Shown: positions 37,600 through 47,914, counted from the first letter of the stretch. The stretch: DNA of 64,000 nucleotides from Mycoplana dimorpha (GCF_003046475.1 NZ_PZZZ01000004.1:124001-188000), one strand, 5' to 3'. The notes: generated from the letters alone by a model not told the origin. Program-made: numbers and translations.

Positions 37600-38523
37600 T
37601 CAGCCCTTGGCGGCAGCCGCGACTTCGGCTGCGAAGTCCGATTCTTCCTTCTCGACGCCTTCGCCGAGCAGGAGGCGGGCCATGCCGGTAACTTCGATCG
37701 GCGCGCCGGCGGCCTTCTCGGCATCCTTGATCGCCTGACCGACGGTGATCTCCGGGTTGATGACGAACGCCTGGGACAGCAGCGCGACCTCCTCGAAGAA
37801 CTTGCGCATGCGGCCTTCGACCATCTTCTCGATGATCTTGTCCGGCTTGCCCGAGGCGCGGGACTGCTCGATGAAGACGTTGCGCTCGCGTTCGGCAACA
37901 GCCGCATCGACTTCTTCGGCGCGGATCGCCAGCGGGTTCGTCGCAGCGATGTGCATGGCGACCTGACGGCCGATAGCGTTCAGCGCTTCCTTGTCGCCGG
38001 TCGATTTCAGCGCGACGAGCACGCCGAGCTTGCCGATACCGTCGCCGGCAGCGTTGTGGATGTAGGTTGCAACTACGCCGTCTTCGACCGTCAGCAGTGC
38101 CGAACGGCGAAGCGTCATGTTCTCACCGATGGTGGCGATCGCGTCCTTGATCGTGTCTTCGACGGACTTGCCGGTCGCCGGATATGCGGCCTTGGCAATC
38201 GCCTCGACGCTGCCGTCGGTGCTCAGTGCCACGTTGGCGACGCCGCGGACGAGATCCTGGAAGGCCTCGTTACGGGCGACGAAGTCGGTCTCCGAGTTGA
38301 TCTCGACGGCCACGGCCCTGACGCCGCCGCTGACGATGGCGACCAGGCCTTCGGCAGCCGTGCGGCCCGACTTCTTGTCGGCCTTGGCGATGCCCTTGGC
38401 GCGCAGCCAGTCGATCGCCGCTTCCATGTCGCCGTTGGTCTCAGCAAGCGCCTTCTTGCAATCCATCATGCCTGCGCCGGACTTCTCGCGCAGTTCCTTC
38501 ACCATTGCTGCAGTGATTTCCAT
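37600..38523 (-). CDS. tsf: Elongation factor Ts
   Basis: 307 residues: N-terminal UBA-like domain ([20 protein letters not shown]), the [11 protein letters not shown] signature near residue 80, and the C-terminal dimerisation region. It exchanges nucleotide on EF-Tu. ATG 38523 gives the normal [13 protein letters not shown] start. It follows rpsB after a 282-bp gap that contains a hairpin. Confidence 0.97.
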   Translation of the reverse strand: MEITAAMVKELREKSGAGMMDCKKALAETNGDMEAAIDWLRAKGIAKADKKSGRTAAEGLVAIVSGGVRAVAVEINSETDFVARNEAFQDLVRGVANVALSTDGSVEAIAKAAYPATGKSVEDTIKDAIATIGENMTLRRSALLTVEDGVVATYIHNAAGDGIGKLGVLVALKSTGDKEALNAIGRQVAMHIAATNPLAIRAEEVDAAVAERERNVFIEQSRASGKPDKIIEKMVEGRMRKFFEEVALLSQAFVINPEITVGQAIKDAEKAAGAPIEVTGMARLLLGEGVEKEESDFAAEVAAAAKG

Positions 38524-38728
38524 CGTCTCGCCTCTTCGCGGTTTCTGCGCCTCGCGCCGGCCGCTCACTTAAGAGCCGTACCGTTGCGATGCGCGATTTC
38601 ATTTCGTTCGGCGCCTTATGCCGCGGGGGGCATCCACCGTGGCGGCAGCCAATTCATTGCGCGTTACAGGATGATGACAGGCCGGCTCGCCAGCGGCAAC
38701 GCCGTCCGCATTCCCGTCGCAAAAGCGA

Positions 38729-38764
38729 CAAGGCCGTTCGACCTTCCGGCGAGAAACGGCCTTG
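38729..38764 (-). terminator. Stem-loop between rpsB and tsf
   Basis: Perfect 10-bp arms CAAGGCCGTT / AACGGCCTTG with a 16-nt loop, 41 bp past the rpsB stop, followed on the minus strand by TCGCTTTT. Probably a partial terminator or processing site that sets the S2:EF-Ts ratio. Confidence 0.55.
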
Positions 38765-38805
38765 TCCGATCAATACCTAGGACGATGTTTCGCGCCCTGC
38801 CCTGC

Positions 38806-39570
38806 TCAGGCTTCGGCCTCGTTCAGTGCCGGCTCGACCGGAACTTCGGCGGAGGCGCCGATGTCACGGCCCGAAGCGCCCTGCTGGCGGGCGATGCCGT
38901 CGATGGCGGCACGGGCGACCAGATCGCAGTAGAGTGCGATGGCGCGCGACGCATCGTCGTTGCCCGGGATCGGATAGTCGATCGGATCCGGATCGCAGTT
39001 GCTGTCGATGATGGCGACGACCGGGATGCCGAGACGCTTGGCTTCCTGGATCGCGATCGACTCCTTGTTGGTGTCGATGATGAACATCAGGTCGGGCGTG
39101 CCGCCCATGTCCTTGATGCCGCCGAGAGCCTTGTCCAGCTTTTCGCGCTCGCGCTCGAGGTTCAGGCGTTCCTTCTTGGTGAAGCCGGAGGCTTCCGAGG
39201 CCAGGATGTCGTCGAGCTTGCGAAGCCGCTGGATCGAGTTGGAGATCGTCTTCCAGTTGGTCAGCATGCCGCCGAGCCAGCGGGCATTGACGTAGTACTG
39301 GGCCGAACGCTTGGCGGCGTCGGCGATGATTTCCGATGCCTGGCGCTTGGTGCCGACGAAGAGGACGCGGCCGCCGCCGGCCACGGTGTCGCTGATGACC
39401 TGCAGCGCGCGGTTGAGCAGCGGCACGGTCTGGGCGAGGTCGATGATGTGGACGTTGCTGCGGTCGCCGAAGATGTACGGCTTCATCTTCGGGTTCCAGC
39501 GGTGGGTCTGGTGGCCGAAGTGAACACCAGCTTCCAGAAGCTGGCGCATGCTGAAATCGGGCAATGCCAT
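38806..39570 (-). CDS. rpsB: 30S ribosomal protein S2
   Basis: 254 residues: [20 protein letters not shown] at the N-terminus, [27 protein letters not shown] and PDLMFIID. The C-terminus is slightly extended and acidic. First gene of the rpsB-tsf-pyrH-frr run. Confidence 0.97.
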   Translation of the reverse strand: MALPDFSMRQLLEAGVHFGHQTHRWNPKMKPYIFGDRSNVHIIDLAQTVPLLNRALQVISDTVAGGGRVLFVGTKRQASEIIADAAKRSAQYYVNARWLGGMLTNWKTISNSIQRLRKLDDILASEASGFTKKERLNLEREREKLDKALGGIKDMGGTPDLMFIIDTNKESIAIQEAKRLGIPVVAIIDSNCDPDPIDYPIPGNDDASRAIALYCDLVARAAIDGIARQQGASGRDIGASAEVPVEPALNEAEA

Positions 39571-39773
39571 GCCTTATTCTCCTTTTCCGGTTGAACCTCC
39601 GCAAGGCGAACAGCAGAACCCATCGGCCCTGCCACCGGCGGAACGCACCGGATTTCTCCCGGACGCCCCATGCCTCACGTGTGGAATGCGGTGGCCTTAA
39701 CCGCAGTCGCCCCCGAAATCAAGACCGGCCCGGCGAAAAAGCCGAAACGCCGCAGCGGGCGGCAGGTCCAGGG

Positions 39774-40601
39774 CTACTTGCACTCGGTGCTCTTGAAGAC
39801 CTCGAGATTGGCCAGCTTGCCGGTCAGCACGAAGTCGCCGTAGTCCATGGTCAGATCGCGCGTGATGCCGTTCTCGTAGAGCTTGAACGACATCCTGTAG
39901 ACCGGCAGGGCGTCGCCTTTCGCCACATCGTCGTAATAGGCGATGGTGACCGGCCAATAGGCCTGCTTCGCGAAGGATCCGGCCTGGGCCGCGTCAACGT
40001 CTCCGGCCTCGGGCATCTGCCTGTTGCCGAGCACGGTGGTCGTCATCAGCGTCTTGTCTCCGGAATCGGAGCCGTCGAAGATTCGCGCCTCGAAGAACCG
40101 CTCGCCCTTTCGGGCGCGGTCGATCACCTCCAGCATGTGTTCGGTCGGGAAGATGCTTTCCGCCAGTTCCACCGCCTTCGGGTCGGGCGAGGTCAGCTCC
40201 ACATTGACGCCCTTCTTGTCGTCGCGTGCGCTGCCGCGGACTTCCTTGTCCAACTTGTCATCGGTGAAGGAACGGGTGAGGAAGCGGAAACTCTTGTTCC
40301 TCAGGTCCTCATAGGTCGTCGTCTGTTGGTCGGTCACCCGCGTCTCTTCCCCGGTGTTGACCTGGGTGACGAAGCGGAAGCTCACGGTGTAGCCGTCGCA
40401 AGGATTGCCGTTGAATTCGTAAACCATGCGCCCGTACATGCCCGCAATGCCGGACCGTTCGGAGGCATCCTTCAGTTGCAGGTCGTAGACGGCGCGATGC
40501 GGTGCGAGGCCGACCGCCGTGGCCGCGGAAACGGGACCGGGCAGCAGCGCCGCCAGGCATGTCGCGGCGGAAAGGGCCGGGACAAAGGTTGAGCGAAACA
40601 T
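39774..40601 (-). CDS. eipB: Cell envelope integrity protein EipB (DUF1849)
   Basis: 275 residues with a signal peptide (about 26 residues, ending GPVSA). The mature protein shows the DUF1849 pattern APHRAVYDLQLKDASERSGI at its start, YEFNGNPCDGYTVSFRF, and a C-terminal cysteine (ECK) that pairs with the first cysteine as a disulfide in Brucella EipB. The family is a periplasmic beta-spiral protein needed for envelope integrity in alphaproteobacteria. Confidence 0.9.
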   Translation of the reverse strand: MFRSTFVPALSAATCLAALLPGPVSAATAVGLAPHRAVYDLQLKDASERSGIAGMYGRMVYEFNGNPCDGYTVSFRFVTQVNTGEETRVTDQQTTTYEDLRNKSFRFLTRSFTDDKLDKEVRGSARDDKKGVNVELTSPDPKAVELAESIFPTEHMLEVIDRARKGERFFEARIFDGSDSGDKTLMTTTVLGNRQMPEAGDVDAAQAGSFAKQAYWPVTIAYYDDVAKGDALPVYRMSFKLYENGITRDLTMDYGDFVLTGKLANLEVFKSTECK

Positions 40602-40768
40602 CCGTTTCCTCCTGTTGAACTCCGCCTAGATGTTATAAGAACAGTTCCGGCAAGAGCGAGGCGTCAGAGCCTCTGCATGCCCTATTATAGCAGGAAACTC
40701 AATCGAGGCAGCCTTGCACGACACCGGCATGCCGCGCTGAAACGCAGAATTCGCATGGGGAGAGAAGA

Positions 40769-41236
40769 ATGTCCGCTGAAATCGAGAACCGGGTAAAGGA
40801 ACTGGGCTACACGATCCCGACGGCCGCCGCTCCGGCCGCCAACTACGTGCCCTACGTGATCAGCGGCTCGATCCTGCACATATCCGGCCAGCTGCCGATC
40901 GATGGCGGCAAGATCGCCGTCACCGGCCATCTCGGCAATGACGTCGACGTTGCAACCGGCCAGAAGGCGGCCGAGCTGTGCGCCATCAACCTTCTGGCCC
41001 AAGCCAAGGCGGCGCTCGGCGGCGACCTGTCCCGCATCCGTCGGATCATAAAGATCAACGGCTTCGTGGCTTCCGTTCCCACTTTTGTCGAACAGCACCT
41101 CGTCATCAACGGGGCCTCCAACCTGCTCGTCGCTGCGCTTGGCGAGCCCGGCAAGCATGCCCGCGCTGCGGTCGGCATGGCAGCACTGCCGCTGAATGCC
41201 GCCGTCGAGATCGACGCCATCATGGAAATCGCCTGA
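40769..41236 (+). CDS. RidA family protein
   Basis: 155 residues of the YjgF/RidA fold. SGSILHISGQLPIDGGKIAVTG and a C-terminal segment GEPGKHARAAVGMAALPLNA carry the usual conserved Gly and Arg. Family members hydrolyse reactive enamines/imines; this longer subgroup is less well characterised. The stop overlaps the next start (TGATG). Confidence 0.9.
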   Translation: MSAEIENRVKELGYTIPTAAAPAANYVPYVISGSILHISGQLPIDGGKIAVTGHLGNDVDVATGQKAAELCAINLLAQAKAALGGDLSRIRRIIKINGFVASVPTFVEQHLVINGASNLLVAALGEPGKHARAAVGMAALPLNAAVEIDAIMEIA

Positions 41237-41967
41237 TGCCGCGCCATGACCTCCGGTGGCTGACCGAACGGCCGATTGCCCATCGCGGCCTGCATGATTT
41301 GAACCGCACGGTCTGGGAGAACACGCTGACCGCATTCTCCCGGGCGGTAGACGCCGGCTATGCGATCGAATGCGACCTGCAATACGCGGCCGACGGCGTA
41401 CCGGTCGTGTTCCACGACGACCAGCTGGAGCGCTTGTGCGCGATCACCGGCGACGTGCGGGCGAAGACCTCGGTCGAGCTCGGCATGCTTTCGGTCGGCG
41501 GCACAGCCGACAAGGTGCCGACGCTGACGCAGATGCTCAAGCTCGTCGGCGGGCGGGTCCCGCTCGTCATCGAACTGAAGGGCCGGGCCGGGGATGACGA
41601 CGGCTTCGCCGCCAGCGTCCTCGAGGCGGTCGAGGCCTATGACGGCCCGGTGGCGCTGATGAGCTTCGATCATTGGCTACTGAAGGAGCTCAAGGAACTC
41701 GGCTCGCCCCGGCCGGTCGGCCTTACGGCGGAGGGGACCGATCCGGAGACCTTTTTCGTCCACGAGGAAGCCATGCAGCTCGGCCTCGACTTCATCTCCT
41801 ATCACTACGCTCACCTGCCCAATCCGTTCATCACCAAGGAGCGGCAGGCCGGGATCCCGGTGATCACCTGGACCGTCCGCGACCAGGACGGGATCGACAG
41901 AACCCGCGAGGAAGCCGACCAGATGACGTTCGAGGGATTCGACCCGCGAGAACCCGTGGTCGCCTGA
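41236..41967 (+). CDS. Glycerophosphodiester phosphodiesterase
   Basis: 243 residues. GDPD motifs: IAHRGLHD with the catalytic His near residue 15, ENTLTAF, IECDLQYAADGVPVVFHDDQLER (His and acidic metal ligands) and a C-terminal ITWTVRDQDGI. It has no signal peptide and is probably cytosolic. It releases glycerol-3-phosphate from phospholipid head groups. Coupled to ridA and followed 2 bp later by the PF04339 gene. Confidence 0.92.
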   Translation: MPRHDLRWLTERPIAHRGLHDLNRTVWENTLTAFSRAVDAGYAIECDLQYAADGVPVVFHDDQLERLCAITGDVRAKTSVELGMLSVGGTADKVPTLTQMLKLVGGRVPLVIELKGRAGDDDGFAASVLEAVEAYDGPVALMSFDHWLLKELKELGSPRPVGLTAEGTDPETFFVHEEAMQLGLDFISYHYAHLPNPFITKERQAGIPVITWTVRDQDGIDRTREEADQMTFEGFDPREPVVA

Positions 41968-41969
41968 CG

Positions 41970-43166
41970 ATGACCGACGCCTGCCGGATACGCGTCATCC
42001 AGAGTTTCGCCGAAATCGCGGCGGAACACTGGGCGGGGCTTGCCGGCGCCTCGCGCGGCGGCCCCGGAACGCCTTACAATCCCTTCGTCAGCCATGCCTT
42101 CCTGTCGTCGCTGGAGGAATCCGACTCGGCGACGCCGCAAACCGGCTGGCTCGGCCAGCACCTGCTGCTTGAACAGGAGGACGGCACGCTGCTTGGCGCG
42201 GTGCCAGCTTACGTGAAGAACCACAGCCGCGGTGAATACGTCTTCGATTACGGCTGGGCGGAGGCGTTCCAGCGCGCCGGCGGCCGGTACTATCCCAAGC
42301 TTCAGGCGTCGGTGCCCTTCACGCCGGCAACCGGACCGAGACTGCTGCACCGCCATGGTCTCGATCCGGCCCCGGTCCGGCAGGCGCTGGCCGCCGGCCT
42401 ACGAGAACTGACGCTCCGACACGACCTGTCGTCTGCGCACGTGACGTTCCTGCCGGAGGACGAACTGCCCGCCCTGCAGGCCGCGGGCTTCCTGCATCGC
42501 ACGGACCAGCAGTTCCATTTCATCAATGCAGGCTATCGCTCGCACGACGAATTCCTCGAGACGCTCGCCTCCCGCAAGCGCAAGGCGCTGCGCAAGGAGC
42601 GGCGCGCGGCACTGGAAAACGGCATCGAGATCGACTGGCTGACCGGCGGCGACCTCACCGAGGATATCTGGGACCAGTTCTTCGCCTTCTATATGGACAC
42701 CGGCGGGCGCAAGTGGGGGCGTCCCTATCTGACGCGCCGCTTCTATTCCCTGGTCGGCGAACGCATGGCCGACGACATCCTGCTGGTGATGGCGAGGCGC
42801 GCCGGCCGCTACATCGCCGGCGCCATCAACTTCATCGGCGAAGACGCGCTGTACGGCCGCCACTGGGGCTGCGTCGAGGACCACCCCTTCCTGCATTTCG
42901 AGGTCTGCTACCACCAGGCGATCGATTTTGCGATCGACCGCGGCCTGAAGCGCGTCGAGGCCGGCGCCCAGGGCGAGCATAAGCTGGCACGCGGCTACAT
43001 GCCGATCACGACCCATTCGGCGCACTATCTCGCCCATCCGGGCCTGCGCCGGGCCGTCGCCGACTACCTCGAGCGGGAGCGCCGCGACGTCGCCGAGGCC
43101 GGTGAGTGGCTTGCCGAACACGGCCCGTTCCGCAAGACCGGCGCGCCGCCGCGCGGCAACGATTGA
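41970..43166 (+). CDS. PF04339 (FemAB/GNAT-like) family protein
   Basis: 398 residues. Family features: NPFVSHAFLSSLEESDS near the N-terminus, RKRKALRKERRAALENGI in the middle, and GRHWGCVEDHPFLHFEVCYH, then GAQGEHKLARGYMP. It resembles a double-GNAT transferase often annotated as a peptidoglycan-related protein; biochemical function is unproved. In the ridA-gdpD-HIT operon. Confidence 0.85.
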   Translation: MTDACRIRVIQSFAEIAAEHWAGLAGASRGGPGTPYNPFVSHAFLSSLEESDSATPQTGWLGQHLLLEQEDGTLLGAVPAYVKNHSRGEYVFDYGWAEAFQRAGGRYYPKLQASVPFTPATGPRLLHRHGLDPAPVRQALAAGLRELTLRHDLSSAHVTFLPEDELPALQAAGFLHRTDQQFHFINAGYRSHDEFLETLASRKRKALRKERRAALENGIEIDWLTGGDLTEDIWDQFFAFYMDTGGRKWGRPYLTRRFYSLVGERMADDILLVMARRAGRYIAGAINFIGEDALYGRHWGCVEDHPFLHFEVCYHQAIDFAIDRGLKRVEAGAQGEHKLARGYMPITTHSAHYLAHPGLRRAVADYLERERRDVAEAGEWLAEHGPFRKTGAPPRGND

Positions 43167-43204
43167 CAGACACGGCCGACGAGCCGGACCCAAGGAGACT
43201 GCAA

Positions 43205-43630
43205 ATGACGAGTTACGACCCCGGGAACATCTTCGCCAAGATCCTGCGCGGCGAGATCCCCGCGCACAAGATCTACGAGGACGACGACGCTTTCGCCTTC
43301 ATGGACGTGATGCCGCAGGGAACCGGCCACACCCTGGTCATCCCAAAGGTACCGTCACGCAACATCCTCGATGCGGACCCTGCGACGCTGTCGCGGCTGA
43401 TGCCGGTGGTGCAGAAGATCGCGATCGCGGCCAAGGAGGCGTTCGAGGCCGACGGGGTGACGGTGATCCAGTTCAACGAGCCGGCGTCCGGCCAGACGAT
43501 CTACCACCTGCATTTCCACGTCATCCCCCGGTTCGAGGGCGTGCCGCTCAAGCCGCACTCCGGCACCATGGAGGACCAGGAGATCCTCGCCGCCAATGCG
43601 CGCAAGATGCGCGACGCGCTGGCCGCCTGA
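43205..43630 (+). CDS. HIT family protein
   Basis: 141 residues starting at ATG 43205 (GGAGACTGCAA upstream). The histidine triad HLHFHVIPRF is near residue 100 and NIFAKILRGEIPAHKIYEDD at the N-terminus. It is a nucleotide hydrolase/transferase, probably acting on AMP-linked substrates. Last gene of the plus-strand group. Confidence 0.93.
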   Translation: MTSYDPGNIFAKILRGEIPAHKIYEDDDAFAFMDVMPQGTGHTLVIPKVPSRNILDADPATLSRLMPVVQKIAIAAKEAFEADGVTVIQFNEPASGQTIYHLHFHVIPRFEGVPLKPHSGTMEDQEILAANARKMRDALAA

Positions 43631-43661
43631 AGCCGACATGAAAAACCGTACTCCTTGGCGC

Positions 43662-44003
43662 TCAGGCGCCGAGGAGCGACAGGCCGCCGGCCAGGAAGGC
43701 GATCGCCGCGACGATGCCGTAAAGCTGCCTGCGACCGCTGGCGAAAAATGCAAGTGCGCCAATAGCGACTGCGGCCAGTCTCAGCCACAGCGGCGATGCC
43801 TGGAGAGTGCCGGTCGGATAGACGATCAGCTTGGCAATCACGGCCGCCACGAGCGCGGTCGCCACTGCCTTGACCCAGTTCAGCATTTCGGAGTCTTCGT
43901 CGAGCCTGTTGCCGGCCAGCACGCCCAGCCAGCGCCAGATGTCGGTCGCCAGCCAACCGGCGATGCCGATGAAGACATAGGGCCAAAGGCCTTCGAAACT
44001 CAT
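43662..44003 (-). CDS. azlD: AzlD-like branched-chain amino acid exporter subunit
   Basis: 113 residues with four hydrophobic helices; typical of AzlD, the small partner of AzlC. ATG 44003 overlaps the azlC stop (ATGA), so the two are co-translated. The pair exports branched-chain amino acids or related compounds; substrate unknown here. Confidence 0.8.
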   Translation of the reverse strand: MSFEGLWPYVFIGIAGWLATDIWRWLGVLAGNRLDEDSEMLNWVKAVATALVAAVIAKLIVYPTGTLQASPLWLRLAAVAIGALAFFASGRRQLYGIVAAIAFLAGGLSLLGA

Positions 44004-44746
44004 GCGGAACCCCCTGCCCGCGCCGACCGCCACCGGCGCTCGGCCGCCCAGGCGACCGTGCCGCCGACGAGCCCGGCAAGCAGGATGTCGAACTCCAGCG
44101 CAAGCTCGTGGAAGACAATACCGAGCACGAGGCCGATTCCCAGCGCCCAGTGGATCACGCGGTGGCGCGCCGAAATCCAGAGCGACGTCAGGAAGTAGAC
44201 CGGGGTCAGAAAGAACAGGCAGCCGGCGACGACCGGCGGCATCTGCGTCACCAGATTGTAGGCGATGCCGACGAGCAGGATGTTCACCGTCGTCAGCGTT
44301 ACTCCAAAGCCTGCGAAAAAGGCCGCCCGCCGTTCGCGCGGTACCGACGAGATGCGCTCCGTGGCAAACACCCATGCGGTGATCGCCACGAAATGCGACA
44401 GGATCAGCAGCAGCCAGGTCGGCGTGGTGCGCGCCCGCAGTTCGGGCACGAGCGAGGCGACCATCGGCATCATCCGCACCGAGGACAGGGATACGGCGAC
44501 GAACGCGGCCAGGAGGTTGGCGCCGGACAGCATGCTGCCGACCAGGATGACCTTGGCGGGCAGCGCCCAGACGATGCCGGTCATGAACATGACCTGCCCG
44601 ACCGGCACGCCGGCTTCCGCCGTGAAAGCGGCGAAACCGACGAAGGAAAGCATCAGGATCACCGCCGGAACGCTCCAGATGCCGCACATGCCTTGAACGA
44701 ACCAGTAGCGGTTCGTTTTCTCGCTTAGCCGCACCTCGGCATCCAT
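44000..44746 (-). CDS. azlC: AzlC family branched-chain amino acid exporter subunit
   Basis: 248 residues with about six or seven membrane helices. It begins with a polar tail, then the GVPVGQVMFMTG loop and AKVILVGSMLSGANLLAAFV, as in AzlC permeases. Forms the exporter with azlD downstream. No regulator gene is adjacent. Confidence 0.85.
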   Translation of the reverse strand: MDAEVRLSEKTNRYWFVQGMCGIWSVPAVILMLSFVGFAAFTAEAGVPVGQVMFMTGIVWALPAKVILVGSMLSGANLLAAFVAVSLSSVRMMPMVASLVPELRARTTPTWLLLILSHFVAITAWVFATERISSVPRERRAAFFAGFGVTLTTVNILLVGIAYNLVTQMPPVVAGCLFFLTPVYFLTSLWISARHRVIHWALGIGLVLGIVFHELALEFDILLAGLVGGTVAWAAERRWRSARAGGSA

Positions 44747-44770
44747 TCACGCATTCCTATCCTGCACATG

Positions 44771-44798
44771 AAAATGCCGGGCGATCGCCCGCCCGGCA
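44771..44798 (-). terminator. clpA terminator
   Basis: Nine-bp arms (TGCCGGGCG/CGCCCGGCA), 6-nt loop, then TTTTC on the minus strand; 20 bp beyond the clpA stop. Confidence 0.75.
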
Positions 44799-44817
44799 CC
44801 AGTCGTCCTTTATTGCG

Positions 44818-47310
44818 TCACCGCTTCCGCGGCACTTTCGGCACCGCACTGCCCTTCCGGGTCGGCGGAGTTGGCTGATCTGGCTCGCCAGCCTTGCCGG
44901 ACTTGCCGCGCGCCGGGGTCTCCGCGGCAACGGTCTCCTTGGCCTTCCGGGGCTTCGCCGCCTTGCGCGCCTGTGCCGGGATTTCGGCCTTCGGCCTGAT
45001 CGGCGCGGTTTCCGGAACGGCGTCGAGCAGGATGCCCTTGCTTCCGTCTTCCTTCACGCCGACCGACACACGCACGACGCCGCCCTTCTTGAGTTTGCCG
45101 AAAAGGATTTCGTCGGCGAGCTTCTTCTTGATGTTCTCCTGGATGACGCGCGCCAGCGGCCGGGCGCCCATTCTCTCGTCATAACCCTTGTCGGCCAGCC
45201 ATGCGATCGCCTCCGGCTGAAGTTCGAAGGTGACGTTGCGTTCGGCAAGCTGCGTCTCGAGCTGCATGACGAATTTCTGGACGACCTGGTGGATGACCGG
45301 CGTGGGCAGCGAGGCGAACGGGATGATCGCATCCAGGCGGTTGCGGAACTCCGGCGTGAACAGCCGGTTGATCGCCTCCATATCGTCGCCCTCGCGCTTG
45401 GACGAGCCGAAGCCGATGGCGGCCTTGGCCATGTCCGAGGCGCCCGCGTTCGTCGTCATGATCAGGATGACGTTGCGGAAGTCGACCTTCTTCCCGTTGT
45501 GGTCTGTCAGCGAGCCGTGATCCATGACCTGCAGCAGGATGTTGAAGAGGTCCGGATGGGCCTTCTCGATCTCGTCCAGCAGCAGCACGCAATGCGGATG
45601 CTGGTCGACGCCGTCGGTCAACAGCCCGCCCTGATCAAAGCCCACATAGCCGGGAGGCGCACCGATCAGGCGCGAGACCGTGTGACGCTCCATGTATTCC
45701 GACATGTCGAAGCGCAACAGTTCCACGCCGAGCGAGGCGGCAAGCTGCTTGGCCACTTCCGTCTTGCCGACGCCCGTCGGGCCCGAGAACAGATAGCAGC
45801 CGATCGGCTTGTTGGGTTCGCGCAAGCCTGCACGGGCCAGCTTGATCGCCGAGGCAAGCGCCTCGATCGCCAGGTCCTGGCCGTAGACGACCGTGCGAAG
45901 TTCCTTGTCGAGGTTGGCAAGAACCGCCTCGTCGTCCTTGGAGACCGACTTTGGCGGAATGCGCGCCATCGTGGCGATCGTTGCCTCGATCTCTCTTTCG
46001 GTGATCAGCTTGCGACGCTTGCCGGCCGGCAGCAGCATCTGCGCGGCACCTGTCTCGTCGATCACGTCGATGGCCTTGTCCGGCAGCTTGCGGTCGTTGA
46101 TGTAGCGCGCCGACAGCTCGACGGCCGACTTGATCGCCTCGTTCGAGTATTTCAGCTTGTGGTAGTCCTCGAAATAGGGCTTCAGCCCCTTCATGATCTC
46201 GATCGTGTCGTCGATCGTCGGCTCGTTGACGTCGATCTTCTGGAAGCGGCGGACGAGCGCCCGGTCCTTCTCGAAGAACTGGCGGTATTCCTTGTAGGTG
46301 GTCGAGCCGATGCAGCGGATCGCCCCGCTGGACAGCGCCGGCTTCAACAGGTTCGAGGCATCCATCGCGCCACCGGAGGTAGCACCGGCGCCGATGACGG
46401 TGTGGATCTCGTCGATGAACAGCACCGCGCCCGGATAGTCCTCGAGTTCCTTGACGACCTGCTTGAGGCGCTCCTCGAAATCGCCGCGATAGCGGGTGCC
46501 GGCGAGCAGCGTCCCCATGTCCAGCGAGAAGATCGTCGCGTCCTGCAGTGCCTCCGGCACCTTCTTCTCGACGATGCGCTTGGCCAGCCCTTCGGCGATC
46601 GCCGTCTTGCCGACGCCGGGATCGCCGACATAAAGCGGATTGTTCTTGGAGCGGCGGCAGAGCACCTGAATGGTGCGGTTGACCTCGGCATGTCGGCCGA
46701 TCAGCGGATCGATCTTGCCGTTCCGGGCCTTCTCGTTGAGATTGATGCAATAGGCGCTGAGGGCATCCTGCTTCTTGGCACCGTCTTCCTGCTCGCCCTG
46801 TTGGCGTGGCTGCTTCTGCTCGTTCTCATTTTCGTCAGCACCCCGCACCGTTCGCGCCTCGGAGGAGCCGGGCCGCTTTGCGATGCCGTGCGAGATGAAG
46901 TTCACCGCGTCGTAGCGGGTCATCTCCTGCTCTTGCAGGAAATAGGCGGCGTGGCTCTCGCGCTCGGCGAAGATCGCCACCAGCACGTTGGCGCCGGTCA
47001 CCTCTTCGCGACCGGACGACTGCACGTGGATGACGGCGCGCTGGATGACCCGCTGGAAGCCGGAGGTCGGCTTGGAATCCTCTTCGTAGCCGGTCACAAG
47101 GTTGGCGAGGTCGTTGTCGACGTAATCGGTGACCGTCTTGCGCAATGCTGCGAGGTTGACGTTGCAGGCGCCCATCACGGCCGCCGCGTCGGCATCGTCT
47201 ATCAGCGCCAGCAACAAGTGTTCCAGCGTTGCATATTCGTGGTGGCGCTCGTTGGCGTACGTCAGTGCCTGGTGAAGCGCTTTCTCAAGACTGGTCGAAA
47301 AAGTTGGCAC
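44818..47310 (-). CDS. clpA: ATP-dependent Clp protease ATP-binding subunit ClpA
   Basis: 830 residues. N-terminal Clp repeat domain (ALTYANERHHEYATLEHLLL), first AAA+ module with Walker A GDPGVGKTAIAEGLA near residue 220, second with GPTGVGKTEVAKQLA near 505, and an IGF-type loop (IGFGSSKREG) for ClpP docking. The C-terminus is extended by a Lys/Ala/Pro-rich tail of about 70 residues. Unfolds substrates for ClpP. Preceded by its adaptor clpS at 9 bp. Confidence 0.97.
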   Translation of the reverse strand: MPTFSTSLEKALHQALTYANERHHEYATLEHLLLALIDDADAAAVMGACNVNLAALRKTVTDYVDNDLANLVTGYEEDSKPTSGFQRVIQRAVIHVQSSGREEVTGANVLVAIFAERESHAAYFLQEQEMTRYDAVNFISHGIAKRPGSSEARTVRGADENENEQKQPRQQGEQEDGAKKQDALSAYCINLNEKARNGKIDPLIGRHAEVNRTIQVLCRRSKNNPLYVGDPGVGKTAIAEGLAKRIVEKKVPEALQDATIFSLDMGTLLAGTRYRGDFEERLKQVVKELEDYPGAVLFIDEIHTVIGAGATSGGAMDASNLLKPALSSGAIRCIGSTTYKEYRQFFEKDRALVRRFQKIDVNEPTIDDTIEIMKGLKPYFEDYHKLKYSNEAIKSAVELSARYINDRKLPDKAIDVIDETGAAQMLLPAGKRRKLITEREIEATIATMARIPPKSVSKDDEAVLANLDKELRTVVYGQDLAIEALASAIKLARAGLREPNKPIGCYLFSGPTGVGKTEVAKQLAASLGVELLRFDMSEYMERHTVSRLIGAPPGYVGFDQGGLLTDGVDQHPHCVLLLDEIEKAHPDLFNILLQVMDHGSLTDHNGKKVDFRNVILIMTTNAGASDMAKAAIGFGSSKREGDDMEAINRLFTPEFRNRLDAIIPFASLPTPVIHQVVQKFVMQLETQLAERNVTFELQPEAIAWLADKGYDERMGARPLARVIQENIKKKLADEILFGKLKKGGVVRVSVGVKEDGSKGILLDAVPETAPIRPKAEIPAQARKAAKPRKAKETVAAETPARGKSGKAGEPDQPTPPTRKGSAVPKVPRKR

Positions 47311-47319
47311 GTTCTTTCC

Positions 47320-47700
47320 TCATTTCTTTTCCATGACACACTGGAGCGGATGCTGGTGCTGGCGGGAGAAATCCATCACCTGTGTCACTTTGGTTTCGGC
47401 AACCTCGTAGGTGAAAATACCGCACTCACCCACGCCATGATTGTGCACATGCAGCATGATACGGGTCGCCGCCTCGCGGTCCTTCTGGAGGAAACGTTCC
47501 AGGATATGGATCACGAACTCCATCGGCGTGTAGTCATCATTGAGAAGCAGCACCCGATAGAGGCTTGGCTTCTTGATCTTCGGCTTCGTCCGGGCAATGA
47601 CCGAAGTGCCGCGGCCCGGACTGTCGCCGTTTCCTTCATTGCCCTGCAACCGGACCGGTGTCGCATTCATTTCCAGTTCATTCTCCGTGAGCGCGGCCAT
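47320..47700 (-). CDS. clpS: ClpS adaptor protein
   Basis: 126 residues (ATG 47670 would give 116). Core motifs: [20 protein letters not shown] and the ML.VH..G motif in [17 protein letters not shown]; ends with [11 protein letters not shown]. It delivers N-degron substrates to ClpA. The rhizobial N-terminal extension is polar. Confidence 0.95.
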   Translation of the reverse strand: MAALTENELEMNATPVRLQGNEGNGDSPGRGTSVIARTKPKIKKPSLYRVLLLNDDYTPMEFVIHILERFLQKDREAATRIMLHVHNHGVGECGIFTYEVAETKVTQVMDFSRQHQHPLQCVMEKK

Positions 47701-47859
47701 CCTGGGGCGGAGCCGCGGCGGCGATGAGTGCCGTCGTCAGATCTACATAATCTAGTGGTTTCCTCGCAGATTTTAAGGCCCCCGCTTCGTCCTGCAAGGA
47801 TAATCGACCCTTCCCGAAAGGAAAGCCGGCAATTTGTCCGGAACCCGTAGCGCGCAAAT

Positions 47860-47892
47860 GAAAAAGCCGGCGGCACTCGCGCACCGCCGGCT
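47860..47892 (-). terminator. Phasin gene terminator
   Basis: AGCCGGCGG / CCGCCGGCT stem with a 10-nt loop and TTTTTC tail on the minus strand, 23 bp past the phasin stop. Confidence 0.85.
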
Positions 47893-47914
47893 CGAAAGTA
47901 ACAGAAACGGACGA

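Noticed and set aside
37381-39594. A 737-codon plus-strand frame opposite tsf and rpsB
   Set aside because: Runs across two conserved genes and their gap on the other strand; composition is antisense-like.
45289-47727. An 812-codon plus-strand frame opposite clpA
   Set aside because: Antisense frame without motifs; clpA's Walker motifs fix the coding strand.
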